DNA of 64,000 bases from Nemertoderma westbladi (taxonomy: Eukaryota; Xenacoelomorpha; Nemertodermatida; Nemertodermatidae): NCBI GenBank assembly GCA_032718475.1, contig JAUCBJ010003326.1, forward strand, positions 1 through 64,000. The letters are read 5' to 3'. The position numbers and the translations under genes were made by a program. Positions 9,960 to 22,831 of the stretch are shown one piece after another (the stretch's first letter is position 1; each line of letters starts with the position of its first letter). The notes under the pieces were generated by a model. That model had not been told where the DNA came from. It saw only the letters and a program-made list of their open reading frames with translations, and made no database searches.

Positions 9960-12900
9960 AGTAGAGAGTCAGTGATAACAGCAAGTGACGACAGGTAATA
10001 GAGTAGAGAGTAGTGAAAACAGCAAGTTAATAGAGTAGAGAGTAGTGAAAACATCAAGTGACGACAGTTAATGAGAGAGTAGTGAAAACATCAAGTGGCG
10101 ACAGTTAATGAGAGAGTAGTGAAAACATTAAGTGACGACAGTTAATAGAGTAGAGAGTCAGTGATAACAGCAAGTGACGACAGGTAATAGAGTAGAGAAA
10201 ACAGCAAGTTAATAGAGTAGAGAGTAGTGAAAACATTAAGTGACGACAGTTAATAGAGTAGAGAGTAGTGAAAATAGCAAGTTAATAGAGTAGAGAGTAG
10301 TGAAAACAGCAAGTTAATAGAGTAGTGAAAACCGGAAGTGACGATAGTTAATAGAGTAGAGAGTAGTGAAAACTTTAAGTGACGACAGTTAATAGAGTAG
10401 AGAGTAGGGAAAACATTAAGTGACGACAATTAATAGAGTAGAGAGTAGTGAAAATAGCAAGTTAATAGAGTAGAGAGTAGTGAAAACAGCAAGTTAATAG
10501 AGTAGTGAAAACCGGAAGTGACGATAGTTAATAGAGTAGAGAGTAGTGAAAACATTAAGTGACGACAGTTAATGAGAGGGTAGTGAAAACATCAAGTGAC
10601 GCCAGTTAATGAGAGAGTAGTGAAAACATTAAGTGACGACAGTTAATAGAGTAGAGAGTAGTGAAAACATCAAGTGACGACAGTTAATAGAGTAGAGAGT
10701 AGTGAAAACATCAAGTGACGACAGTTAATAGAGTAGAGAGTAGTGAAAACAGCAAGTTAATAGAGTAGAGAGTAGTGAAAACATCAAGTGACGACAGTTA
10801 ATGAGAGAGTAGTGAAAACATTAAGTGACGACAGTTAATAGAGTAGAGAGTAGTGAAAACATCAAGTGACGACAGTTAATAGAGTAGAGAGTAGTGAAAA
10901 CAGCAAGTTAATAGAGTAGAGAGTAGTGAAAACATCAAGTGACGACAGTTAATGAGAGAGTAGTGAAAACATTAAGTGACGACAGTTAATAGAGTAGGGA
11001 GTAGTAAAAACATCAAGTGACGACAGTTAATAGAGTAGAGAGTAGTGAAAACATTAAGTGACGACAGTTAATAGAGTAGAGAGTAGTGAAAACATTAAGT
11101 GACGACAGTTAATAGAGTAGAGAGTAGTGAAAACATTAAGTGACGACAGTTAATAGAGTAGAGAGTAGTGAAAACAGCAAGTTAATAGAGTAGTGAAAAC
11201 CGGAAGTGACGATAGTTAATAGAGTAGAGAGTAGTGAAAACTAAGTGACGACAGTTAATAGAGTAGGGAAAACATTAAGTGACGACAGTTAATAGAGTAG
11301 AGAGTAGTGAAAATAGCAAGTTAATAGAGTAGAGAGTAGTGAAAACAGCAAGTTAATAGAGTAGTGAAAACCGGAAGTGACGATAGTTAATAGAGTAGAG
11401 AGTAGTGAAAACATTAAGTGACGACAGTTAATAGAGTAGAGAGTCAGTGAAAACATTAAGTGACGACAGTTACTAGAGTAGAGAGTCAGTGATAACAGCA
11501 AGTGACGACAGGTAATAGAGTAGTGAAAACAGCAAGTTAATAGAGTAGAGAGTAGTGAAAACATCAAGTGACGACAGTTAATGAGAGAGTAGTGAAAACA
11601 TCAAGTGGCGACAGTTAATGAGAGAGTAGTGAAAACATTAAGTGACGACAGTTAATAGAGTAGAGAGTCAGTGATAACAGCAAGTGACGACAGGTAATAG
11701 AGTAGAGAAAACAGCAAGTTAATAGAGTAGAGAGTAGTGAAAACATTAAGTGACGACAGTTAATAGAGTAGAGAGTAGTGAAAATAGCAAGTTAATAGAG
11801 TAGAGAGTAGTGAAAACAGCAAGTTAATAGAGTAGTGAAAACCGGAAGTGACGATAGTTAATAGAGTAGAGAGTAGTGAAAACTTTAAGTGACGACAGTT
11901 AATAGAGTAGAGAGTAGGGAAAACATTAAGTGACGACAATTAATAGAGTAGAGAGTAGTGAAAATAGCAAGTTAATAGAGTAGAGAGTAGTGAAAACAGC
12001 AAGTTAATAGAGTAGTGAAAACCGGAAGTGACGATAGTTAATAGAGTAGAGAGTAGTGAAAACATTAAGTGACGACAGTTAATGAGAGGGTAGTGAAAAC
12101 ATCAAGTGACGCCAGTTAATGAGAGAGTAGTGAAAACATTAAGTGACGACAGTTAATAGAGTAGAGAGTAGTGAAAACATCAAGTGACGACAGTTAATAG
12201 AGTAGAGAGTAGTGAAAACATCAAGTGACGACAGTTAATAGAGTAGAGAGTAGTGAAAACAGCAAGTTAATAGAGTAGAGAGTAGTGAAAACATCAAGTG
12301 ACGACAGTTAATGAGAGAGTAGTGAAAACATTAAGTGACGACAGTTAATAGAGTAGAGAGTAGTGAAAACATCAAGTGACGACAGTTAATAGAGTAGAGA
12401 GTAGTGAAAACAGCAAGTTAATAGAGTAGAGAGTAGTGAAAACATCAAGTGACGACAGTTAATGAGAGAGTAGTGAAAACATTAAGTGACGACAGTTAAT
12501 AGAGTAGGGAGTAGTAAAAACATCAAGTGACGACAGTTAATAGAGTAGAGAGTAGTGAAAACATTAAGTGACGACAGTTAATAGAGTAGAGAGTAGTGAA
12601 AACATTAAGTGACGACAGTTAATAGAGTAGAGAGTAGTGAAAACATTAAGTGACGACAGTTAATAGAGTAGAGAGTAGTGAAAACAGCAAGTTAATAGAG
12701 TAGTGAAAACCGGAAGTGACGATAGTTAATAGAGTAGAGAGTAGTGAAAACTAAGTGACGACAGTTAATAGAGTAGGGAAAACATTAAGTGACGACAGTT
12801 AATAGAGTAGAGAGTAGTGAAAATAGCAAGTTAATAGAGTAGAGAGTAGTGAAAACAGCAAGTTAATAGAGTAGTGAAAACCGGAAGTGACGATAGTTAA

Positions 12901-13075
12901 TAGAGTAGAGAGTAGTGAAAACATTAAGTGACGACAGTTAATAGAGTAGAGAGTCAGTGAAAACATTAAGTGACGACAGTTACTAGAGTAGAGAGTCAGT
13001 GATAACAGCAAGTGACGACAGGTAATAGAGTAGTGAAAACAGCAAGTTAATAGAGTAGAGAGTAGTGAAAACAGC
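9960..13075. repeat. about 1,510-bp higher-order duplication in the minisatellite
   Basis: Two consecutive blocks of about 1,510 bp match nearly base for base, including the order of unit variants: 10021 corresponds to 11531, and 11289 to 12799. At the left edge (9961 against 11478) the second copy lacks GAGAGTA, which identifies the block boundary. This is a recent segmental duplication by unequal exchange within the array. Confidence 0.85.
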
Positions 13076-15019
13076 AAGTTAATAGAGTAGTGAAAACCGG
13101 AAGTGACGATAGTTAATAGAGTAGAGAGAGTAGTGAAAACATCAAGTGACGACAGATAATAGAGAGAGTAGTGAAAACATTAAGTGACGACAGTTAATGA
13201 GAGAGTAGTGAAAACATCAAGTGACGCCAGTTAATGAGAGAGTAGTGAAAACATTAAGTGACGACAGTTAATAGAGTAGAGAGTAGTGAAAACATTAAGT
13301 GACGACAGTTAATAGAGTAGAGAGTAGTGAAAACAGCAAGTTAATAGAGTAGTGAAAACCGGAAGTGACGATATTTAATAGAGTAGAGAGTAGTGAAAAC
13401 ATTAAGTGACGACAGTTAATAGAGTAGAGAGTCAGTGATAACAGCAAGTGACGTCAGGTAATAGAGTAGTGAAAACAGCAAGTTAATAGATTAGAGAGTA
13501 GTGAAAACATTAAGTGACGACAGTTAATGAGAGGGTAGTGAAAACATCAAGTGACGCCAGTTAATGAGAGAGTAGTGAAAACATTAAGTGACGACAGTTA
13601 ATAGAGTAGAGAGTCAGTGATAACAGCAAGTGACGACAGTTAATCCAGTAGATAGTAGTGAAAACAGCAAGTTAATAGAGTAGTGAAAACCGGAAGTGAC
13701 GACAGTTAATAGAGAAGAGAGTAGTGAAAACATTAAGTAACGACAGTTAATGAGAGAGTAGTGAAAACATTAAGTGACGACAGTTAATGAGAGAGTAGTG
13801 AAAACATTAAGTGACGACAGTTAATAGAGTAGAGAGTAGTGAAAACATCAAGTGACGACAGTTAATAGAGTAGAGAGTAGTGAAAACATCAAGTGACGAC
13901 AGTTAATAGAGTAGAGAGTAGTGAAAACATCAAGTGACGACAGTTAATAGAGTAGAGAGTAGTGAAAACATCAAGTGACGACAGTTAATAGAGTAGAGAG
14001 TAGTGAAAACATTAAGTGACGACAGTTACTAGAGTAAAGAGTAGTGAAAACATTAAGTGACGACAGTTACTAGAGTAAAGAGTAGTGAAAACATCAAGTG
14101 ACGACAGTTAATGAGAGAGTAGTGAAAACATTAAGTGACGACAGTTACTAGAGTAAAGAGTAGTAAAAACATCAAGTGACGACAGTTAATAGAGTAGAGA
14201 GTAGTGAAAACATCAAGTGACGACAGTTAATGAGAGAGTAGTGAAAACATCAAGTGGCGACAGTTAATAGAGTAACGAGTAGTGAAAACAGCAAGTTAAT
14301 AGAGTAGTGAAAACCGGAAGTGACGATAGTTAATAGAGTAGAGAGAGAGTAGTGAAAACATTAAGTGACGACAGTTAATAGAGAGAGTAGTGAAAACATC
14401 AAGTGGCGACAGTTAATAGAGTAAAGAGTAGTGAAAACTGAAAACATCAAGTGGCGACAGTTAATAGAGTAAAGAATAGTGAAAACTGAAAACATCAAGT
14501 GGCGACAGTTAATAGAGTAAAGAGTAGTGAAAACTGAAAACATCAAGTGGCGACAGTTAATAGAGTAAAGAGTAGTGAAAACTGAAAACATCAAGTGGCG
14601 ACAGTTAATAGAGTAAAGAGTAGTGAAAACTGAAAACATCAAGTGACGACAGTTAATGAGAGAGTAGTGAAAACATCAAGTGGCGACAGTTAATAGAGTA
14701 AAGAGTAGTGAAAACATTAAGTGACGACAGTTAATAGAGTAAAGAGTAGTGAAAACAGCAAGTTAATAGAGTAGTGAAAACCGGAAGTGACGATAGTTAA
14801 TAGAGTAGAGAGAGAGTAGTGAAAACATTAAGTGACGACAGTTAATAGAGAAGAGAGTAGTGAAAACAGCAAGTGACGACAGTTAATGAGAGAGTAGTGA
14901 AAACATTAAGTGACGACAGTTAATGAGAGAGTAGTGAAAACATTAAGTGACGACAGTTAATGAGAGAGTAGTGAAAACAGCAAGTGACGACAGTTAATAG
15001 AGTAGAGAGTCAGTGATAA

Positions 15020-16960
15020 CAGCAAGTGACGACAGTTAATCCAGTAGATAGTAGTGAAAACAGCAAGTTAATAGAGTAGTGAAAACCGGAAGTGACGACA
15101 GTTAATAGAGTAGAGAGTAGTGAAAACATCAAGTGACGACAGTTAATAGAGTAGAGAGTCAGTGATAACAGCAAGTGACGACAGTTAATCCAGTAGATAG
15201 TAGTGAAAACAGCAAGTTAATAGAGTAGTGAAAACCGGAAGTGACGACAGTTAATAGAGTAGAGAGTAGTGAAAACATCAAGTGACGACAGTTAATAGAG
15301 TAGAGAGTCAGTGATAACAGCAAGTGACGACAGTTAATCCAGTAGATAGTAGTGAAAACAGCAAGTTAATAGAGTAGTGAAAACCGGAAGTGACGACAGT
15401 TAATAGAGAAGAGAGTAGTGAAAACATTAAGTGACGACAGTTAATGAGAGAGTAGTGAAAACATTAAGTGACGACAGTTAATGAGAGAGTAGTGAAAACA
15501 TCAAGTGACGACAGTTAATAGAGTAGAGAGTCAGTGATAACAGCAAGTGACGACAGTTAATCCAGTAGATAGTAGTGAAAACAGCAAGTTAATAGAGTAG
15601 TGAAAACCGGAAGTGACGACAGTTAATAGAGAAGAGAGTAGTGAAAACATTAAGTGACGACAGTTAATGAGAGAGTAGTGAAAACATTAAGTGACGACAG
15701 TTAATGAGAGAGTAGTGAAAACATCAAGTGACGACAGTTAATAGAGTAGAGAGTCAGTGATAACAGCAAGTGACGACAGTTAATCCGGTAGATAGTAGTG
15801 AAAACAGCAAGTTAATAGAGTAGTGAAAACCGGAAGTGACGACAGTTAATAGAGTAGAGAGTAGTGAAAACATCAAGTGACGACAGTTAATAGAGTAGAG
15901 AGTCAGTGATAACAGCAAGTGACGACAGTTAATCCAGTAGATAGTAGTGAAAACAGCAAGTTAATAGAGTAGTGAAAACCGGAAGTGACGACAGTTAATA
16001 GAGTAGAGAGTAGTGAAAACATTAAGTGACGACAGTTAATGAGAGAGTAGTGAAAACATTAAGTGACGACAGTTAATGAGAGAGTAGTGAAAACATCAAG
16101 TGACGACAGTTAATAGAGTAGAGAGTCAGTGATAACAGCAAGTGACGACAGTTAATCCAGTAGATAGTAGTGAAAACAGCAAGTTAATAGAGTAGTGAAA
16201 ACCGGAAGTGACGACAGTTAATAGAGTAGAGAGTAGTGAAAACATCAAGTGACGACAGTTAATAGAGTAGAGAGTCAGTGATAACAGCAAGTGACGACAG
16301 TTAATCCAGTAGATAGTAGTGAAAACAGCAAGTTAATAGAGTAGTGAAAACCGGAAGTGACGACAGTTAATAGAGAAGAGAGTAGTGAAAACATTAAGTG
16401 ACGACAGTTAATGAGAGAGTAGTGAAAACATTAAGTGACGACAGTTAATGAGAGAGTAGTGAAAACATCAAGTGACGACAGTTAATAGAGTAGAGAGTCA
16501 GTGATAACAGCAAGTGACGACAGTTAATCCAGTAGATAGTAGTGAAAACAGCAAGTTAATAGAGTAGTGAAAACCGGAAGTGACGACAGTTAATAGAGAA
16601 GAGAGTAGTGAAAACATTAAGTAACGACAGTTAATGAGAGAGTAGTGAAAACATTAAGTGACGACAGTTAATGAGAGAGTAGTGAAAACATCAAGTGACG
16701 ACAGTTAATAGAGTAGAGAGTCAGTGATAACAGCAAGTGACGACAGTTAATCCAGTAGATAGTAGTGAAAACAGCAAGTTAATAGAGTAGTGAAAACCGG
16801 AAGTGACGACAGTTAATAGAGTAGAGAGTAGTGAAAACATCAAGTGACGACAGTTGATAGAGTAGAGAGTCAGTGATAACAGCAAGTGACGACAGTTAAT
16901 CCAGTAGATAGTAGTGAAAACAGCAAGTTAATAGAGTAGTGAAAACCGGAAGTGACGACA
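15020..16960. repeat. higher-order repeats with the CCAGTAGATAG variant
   Basis: The diagnostic unit TTAATCCAGTAGATAGTAG recurs at about 15035, 15187, 15337, 15558, 15781, 15931, 16155, 16305, 16528, 16750 and 16900, with spacings of about 150 or about 222 bp. Each block is the same series of five or so units, with the longer form adding two 37-bp units. Confidence 0.75.
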
Positions 16961-17240
16961 GTTAATAGAGTAGAGAGTAGTGAAAACATTAAGTGACGAC
17001 AGTTAATGAGAGAGTAGTGAAAACATTAAGTGACGACAGTTACTAGAGTAAAGAGTAGTGAAAACATTAAGTGACGACAGTTAATAGAGTAGAGAGTAGT
17101 GAAAACATTAAGTGACGACAGTTACTAGAGTAAAGAGTAGTGAAAACATTAAGTGACGACAGTTAATAGAGTAGAGATTCAGTGATAACAGCAAGTGACG
17201 ACAGTTAATAGAATAGAGAGTAGTGATAACAGCAAGTGGA

Positions 17241-17305
17241 GACAGTACTGTAGTAGTTTCCACATACTGTACGTGTAGGAAATAATAGACGGTTGATTCC
17301 ATTGG
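17241..17305. other. array-LINE junction with left target duplication
   Basis: The array ends in degenerate units near 17240. GATTCCATTGG at 17295-17305 recurs at 33235-33245 and is read as the LINE target-site duplication. Confidence 0.6.
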
Positions 17306-18083
17306 AATCTCACAAGAACTTGCCACCTACATGCAGCATAAAGGAGGTGCCACCTGTATCTGCATAGACCCTCTTACTAGGGCAAATCTAGTCCTGTAAC
17401 TAGGACCCCCTTCGTTCTGGGATAAGGACTGGATTAAGGACCCATATACTTGGCTGCAGGGGTATATGGCCTCGTCAGGCAGATGGTGATCTACCAATGG
17501 CTGGTCTGGAGTAGAGTGTTCTCATGTCCACTCTGAGTGCACTTCACTGCGACCTGCACCTGGCAGCAGGGGTACAGGGCATGACCCAGCAGATGAGCTG
17601 CACAGCCAATGGTGGGTCATGCGCGCCAGAGTAGATATGGGTGATGGGCCTTATATCTGACTCCACTGCGACACCCACCCTGTGGAATGGCAAACCAGGG
17701 TGTGGTATTTTCCCCGACAGCTGACTCGGCAAAAAAGCACCCCCAACCCCCACTATGGATTACATTAGTAATGCGGAGGTCCAGCCACTAGAGGCCAGTG
17801 GAATGACTGGACACAATCGGCCTCACAGGCGTCAGTTATCTCCTTACCGGCTGCCTGTCTCACCCCCTACTGGAGAGAGAGCGGCAAACAATTCTTTGAG
17901 TCCCTTTCCTGATGACCTTTCTGGCCCAAACCCTGGGTCACCAGGGAGGCCAGATTGTGAGGGGGAGAGGGATCCTGGAGTTGGAGGCTACTCTCATGTT
18001 CCACCCCGACCAACAAAGCCATTGGTGAATCTGAGGCACTCACTAGACTAGCCTCAGTAAACACCCTAACACTCGGGTCCCCA
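17306..18083 (+). other. LINE 5' region
   Basis: GC-richer than the surroundings. A 98-codon frame (17755-18051) is Pro/Gly/Arg-rich and unrecognisable; it may be a remnant of a first ORF. The endonuclease frame is already open from about 18000, overlapping this one out of register. Confidence 0.45.
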
Positions 18084-19259
18084 ATGCGACAAGGTGAGCT
18101 GACTGCCTTGGCAGATAAGCTTTCTCTTAGTGCAGTGGGTGTTCAAGAGCACCGAATGCAGACTGGACAGACTGATGAGGTTCTGATTAAGGACATGGGG
18201 GGCGGTTGGCGACTCGCCCTCGCTTCAGCAGATGATAGTGGCAATGGTGGAATTGGTCTATTGAGGAATCCAACTGCACATGCAGCATTGGACAAAATAG
18301 ACCAAATCTCTAACCGCATCATCCGTTGCCACTTCTCATGTTCTGGAAGACTGGCTAAGAAGTTTCCTAAGGTGGTTCTGATTGTGTGCTACTCTCCAAC
18401 TAGTGTTGCCCATGTAGAGGAGGTGGAAAATTTCTACCAGAATCTACAAGCAGCTACTAATGGAGTGGATCAGCATGCATTCTTAACATTCCTGGGACAC
18501 TTTAATGCAAGTCTGCATCAATCACCTACATCGCCCTGGGTCTATAGCAATAGTGTTAACCGAAATTCCGTCCATCTTCAGGATTTTATCTCTGGAAATG
18601 GATTGTTTTCGGCTGGAACCCAGTTCAAGAAGCGAACTGGAAAGCTATGGACTCATAGTGGACCCAGTGGTCACAAGTCCCAGATAGACCATGTCCTGTT
18701 TCGTAGGAAATACAGGAGCTCTATACAAGACTGTAATGCATTTACACTACGACCCTTCTCCAGTGATCACCGCCTTATTGTGGCCAAGGTAAGACTTAGT
18801 CTGCGTGCTAGCTGAACAACGAAATCTGCCTTGCCGCGGCATGACTGGTCCTCTCTGTTGCAACAGCCAAGTCTGAGATCCAGCTTCACACTACAGCTGA
18901 GCAACAGGTATGAGGTTCTTGCCTCTGAGGCGGCAGATCACTGTGAGAGCTATACTGCCGTCACAGAGGCAGTTAAGTTAGCAGCTGCAGAAACAGTTCC
19001 TGTATACCCTCGAAACAGGAAACGGGCCCCCTGGACTGACAACAAAATTCAGAAGTGCCGAAATGACCTCTACAAGGCGCAGAAAGAGTCCCGACTCAAA
19101 CAGACTACAGCGGCCAAGAATGCAGTTAAGGCTGCATCTAGGTCCCTGAACAGGCAGTACTCTGCTAATCTACAGGAGCTAATAAACCAACAGGTTGATG
19201 CCATCAATGATGCTGACGAGAGCAGGCAATCATCCCAGGCATGGAGATCGATCAACTTG
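18084..19259 (+). pseudogene. LINE APE-type endonuclease and linker, inactivated
   Basis: Encodes the apurinic-endonuclease-like domain that nicks target DNA in LINE retrotransposition. Motifs in order: VGVQEHRM with the catalytic Glu (about residues 18-25), VVLIVCYSPT, TFLGHFNAS where the family has GDFN, so a key Asp has become His, then SQIDHVLFRR and SSDHRLIVAKVRL with the terminal Asp-His pair. An in-frame TGA at 18813-18815 separates it from the linker (KRAPWTDNKIQKCR), which is in the same frame. The linker is cut at 19259 by the BEL/Pao LTR and resumes at 31515 in frame. Confidence 0.85.
19255..19259. repeat. BEL/Pao left target-site duplication (ACTTG)
   Basis: ACTTG directly before the TG of the left LTR. 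It is repeated at 31510-31514 directly after the right LTR. Removing the element and one copy restores the LINE reading frame. Confidence 0.9.
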
Positions 19260-20554
19260 TGTAAAAGCTTCTGTGGGATATAACTGGCCCCTTTGCTTCG
19301 CAATCCAGTTTCCCCCCCAGGCGCTGGAATACTCTAAAAAGGTTCTCTAACTGTATATATATTCCCCTCGCCCGCAAGGTACCGTTACAGGTGTTTTAAC
19401 GGACATAAAAGTCATTCTGCTATATACGTGTTTTAGCGGACATAGTAAGGCAAAAAACCTGCAATGCACCAAATGCCTTTCACAGCTTGGCCTTGATGAT
19501 TCATATTACGACATCTAACAGCCGGTTGCTGACATGGAAACAGCCATTGGACGCATGGTTCTTTGTTTGGCTTGAGCCAATCAGAGCGATTTTTCCTGTC
19601 GACGTGTAGCTTTTCGGCCGATCATAAGGAGAGTGTTCAGTCTTACTGTTTTTTACTTGATACTTTTGTTGTTATTGCTGTCTAGGCCAGGAACAACGGC
19701 TCTAGAGTCAATTCGTTTCATACTTTTAGAAGAAACATTAGTAGGCTAAAATTATAGAGCGTATGACTGTTATCAGTTCGACAGTTCATAACAACTCACA
19801 TATCGATTCATATCAATGCATAACAATACTTTGTTCACATCTTGTCATATCATATCTTAACTTACCGTCTTAATGCTGTTTACTGTTGTGTTTTGGTTGA
19901 ATATTATTTGGAGAACATATATAAAGAACCCAAATTTCCCAATTTTCTTGATACACTACAGGTTAGAGAGACGGGATATATATAGCGATTGCGACTTATA
20001 TTGTTGTGGTTTGTAGTGAATTTAATGCTATTTTATAAGCACTACATTGGTCCGTTGCTGTTCTCTTTATATATGATAAAATTCATTGACGGTCGGCAAA
20101 TTAGTGTGCAGTATTGTGCGTTACCGGTAGTGTGCATGATTGTGATTGATAACTAAGCATTTCCTAAAGAATGCGCCTCATACGTGAATCTTAAGCCTTA
20201 CCGACTTACCGTTGTGATTAGTATAAGTCATATCTCTGTTTACCTAGATAGAGCGCCACGTCCTAAAGGAACTGTTAATATTTCCCGAAAGTGAATAATA
20301 TTAGTCAGAAATTAATTATTAACGATCAATCGAATAATACAATACAGTAAGCTTCACTGCAATAATAATCTAAGCCGACAGAATCCAGTCTCCCGGGATT
20401 ACCCAGCGGGTGAATGGACGCGCACTAGGCTGGCTTCTGCTAATGTTGTGTTTATTGGTATTAAATATTTGTCATCTTCTAAAGTATATTTATAAATCAA
20501 AGACATATAAATTTTGGCAGGTTAAACTGCTAAAGGTCTTCAAAAGCGCGTACA
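19260..20554 (+). repeat. BEL/Pao 5' LTR (1,295 bp)
   Basis: TG...CA ended. Compared with the right LTR I find two base substitutions (near 20034 and 20398), a 2-bp difference in a TA run near 19983 and a 5-bp difference near 20014. It should contain the element promoter; I could not pick out a core promoter with confidence. Confidence 0.95.
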
Positions 20555-20589
20555 ATAACAGTCATTGACTTTATTGCAGTAAGCAATAA

Positions 20590-20762
20590 AGTTGAAAGTA
20601 CCGGTCAACCAGTAAACCTGAACCGGTACTTCTGTAGGTCAGTAGGCCCAACTGCCAGAACTGGTACTGCTGTAGGTCCGTAGGTCCAACTGCCAGAACC
20701 GGTACTTCTGTAGGCCTGTACAGCTGTAGGCCCAACTGTCCTAACCGGTACTTCCAGTATAA
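20590..20762 (+). repeat. imperfect tandem repeat, about 60 bp, with ACCGGTAC
   Basis: Three to four units carrying GAACCGGTACTTCTGTAGG and GGCCCAACTGCCAGAAC in the same order. Confidence 0.7.
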
Positions 20763-20919
20763 GTACATTAGTATTATTTCGATTGTGATCTATAGTATAT
20801 TGTAGGCTACCAGGGGAATAGGGATTGATCACCCCTCATTCTTTTGTATAGATTACATATTTCTGTCAGTTTTATTTCCTAGTAAGTTAATATTGAGCTG
20901 AAGACGTGTAAGTCTGCTC

Positions 20920-21500
20920 AGATTGTTCAGATAATTGTAGGCCGGACTGTTGTCAGATTGTTGTTGGGTTTGGAGAGATTACGGCGTGTGTGGAGTTTGT
21001 CCGATAGAGTGCCAGTTAGTAAGTTGGGGCAGCCATTGCTGTAAGGTCAATCCCCTCTTAAAGAATAAGTCGTACTACCGTGTTAGAACGCATACTAACT
21101 AACAATTTTGGAATCTGCACATACTGTAGTTTATTTAGGCTTGACAGTATTCTGCCAGCGTTTTGGCTTGTGTTTGTTTGTGTGGTCTGTTCAGATACCG
21201 TAATAGTTATTACTCAGATATTTTGTAGGCTGGATTGTTGTCTAGCTATTATTAGGTCTGAAGAGATTGCTGCTTGTGTAGAGTTTGTCTGATAAAGTGC
21301 CAGTTAGTAAGTTGGGGCAGTCATAACTGTAAGGTCAATCCCCTCTTAAAGAATAAGTCGTACTACCGTGTTAGAACGCATACTAACTAACCGTTTTGGA
21401 ATCTGCACATACAGTAGTTTATTTAGGCTTGGTGGTAGTCTGCCAGCGTTTGGTTTGTATTTTGTTTGAGTATTCTGTACGGGTAGCGTAATATTTATTA
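20920..21500 (+). repeat. tandem duplication, 289-bp period
   Basis: GTGCCAGTTAGTAAGTTGG at 21009 and again at 21298. The following 130 bases (CAATCCCCTCTTAAAGAATA, GTTAGAACGCATACTAACTA) are nearly identical. A partial third copy begins near 21465. Confidence 0.85.
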
Positions 21501-22439
21501 TTCAGAGTTTATGCGATTATTCGCAACATTCATGTCCCCAAGTTTATTCCTACAGTAATTGTGTTTGTTATACATACCGTTATAGTTAAATTAACCCCGG
21601 TACTACACGGGCTGCTTGGCGTAGGACAAGACTGGTGACTTTGTGCTCTGGTCACTCCAGCAGATGCCGTGGTTCTTTTAACTGTTCAAGTATATTTAAC
21701 TACTGATTATTTGTTGTACCAGTACTTGTACCTAATTTAGGGTTTAGTGTACAGTGCTTTCCGAGGTAATTAGTGTGTAGGCAGTATATTTGTGTTGTAA
21801 AGTGGTTAATAGGCACGCTGGATCTGGTAGTCCGCGGTAATTAACTTCTAGGTAGGAACACTCCGTGATACATAACGTAGTACCTATAGCGATACGGTTA
21901 TAGGTCGTCAGGCGGTGGTATTTTCCTATCTGGACAGTGCAATATATTTACTACTACTTATTATTTCAAATACCGTAGTACCCTGTCCGTTGTAATAAAC
22001 CGAATTCTAACCCTTTGTTAGACTGGTTTGTAGACTTCCTGTAAAATTACCCTAAAAATTCGTACGTAATATTTTTGTTGTGTTTAATTAGAGAATTAAT
22101 CTCACCCGTATCGTAAGTAATTTGTAGTATTAAGTAACTTAGGTAAATTAGAATTATCTGTTTTAGTGTCCCATAGGTAGCACTTCACTGAGAGCGCACA
22201 GCTTCTGTGTAGTGACTCCCCCCAGAAATAATAACATTTATTTCAAATATTGACAAAACCCATTTTAAACGGGTATATAAATATTATAAATCAACTCAAA
22301 CGATTTATAAATAGTAGGCCTGCCATACAACAACTAGGTCTCAATATCAGTTGGACTACTGCTTAAATAACGGTAATAAAGTAAGTTAAAGTAACCAAGT
22401 AACCCTAAAATATTCAGAAATTCAATTATTCTAAAATAA

Positions 22440-22700
22440 TTGACATACCGGTATTTACCATAGGCTTATTATATTTATTTCTATAAATTTGTGCTGAAAT
22501 CATACCGGTATTCTGTAATTAATTCTAGTCTGTAATAATTATACTTATATATACTATAAGTGTCGGCTGTATACCGGTATTCACGATAGGCCTATTATAT
22601 ATTTATATATATTTGTGCTAAAATTATATACCGGTACTCTGTGACAAATCTAGTCTGTAATAATACTTATATATATACTATAAGCATACCGGTATTCTAA
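22440..22700 (+). repeat. tandem duplication, about 122-bp period
   Basis: ATACCGGTATTC, TAGTCTGTAATAAT and ACTATAAG recur in order two to three times just upstream of gag. The palindrome TACCGGTA appears once or twice per unit. Confidence 0.7.
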
Positions 22701-22831
22701 TATATTATATATATATCACGCTACACTGAGTAGCAGTATCGGTAATTAATTATTAGGCTAACAGTGATACTGAATTACTAGACTTGCTTTAACTGTAATA
22801 TAGCAGTAGGCATTCAACTGTACAATCAAAC

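Larger units (their letters stand above)
7060..17240. repeat. 10-kb minisatellite array (41/37/25-bp units)
   Basis: More than 200 head-to-tail units built on AAGTGACGACAGTTAATAGA followed by a GAGAGTAGTGAAAACATC-type tail. The full unit is 41 bp. A 37-bp form has AGTTAATGAGAGAGTAGTG, and a 25-bp truncated form reads AAGTTAATAGAGTAGTGAAA plus ACCGG. The plus strand is roughly 70 per cent purine with G far above C. Unit types are organised in higher-order blocks (separate entries). Minus-strand open frames of about 90 codons in it (for example 11289-11567 and its copy 12799-13077) arise because some unit combinations lack stops, and are not genes. Confidence 0.95.
20555..22831 (+). other. long BEL/Pao 5' leader with internal repeats
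   Basis: 2.3 kb between the LTR and the gag ATG, unusually long. It is made largely of tandem or near-tandem duplications (three entries below) and short open frames. Several upstream ATGs occur, so translation of gag probably needs splicing or another bypass; this is inference. Confidence 0.6.

Noticed and set aside
11289-13077. Two near-identical minus-strand frames of 92 codons (11289-11567, 12799-13077)
   Set aside because: They lie inside the minisatellite and are copies related by the 1,510-bp duplication.
14361-14642. 93-codon minus-strand frame of SINCRHLMFSVFTTLY-type repeats
   Set aside because: Translation of satellite units whose combined length happens to keep frame.
17755-18051. 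98-codon frame as an independent gene
   Set aside because: It sits within the LINE 5' region and overlaps the endonuclease frame; no motif.
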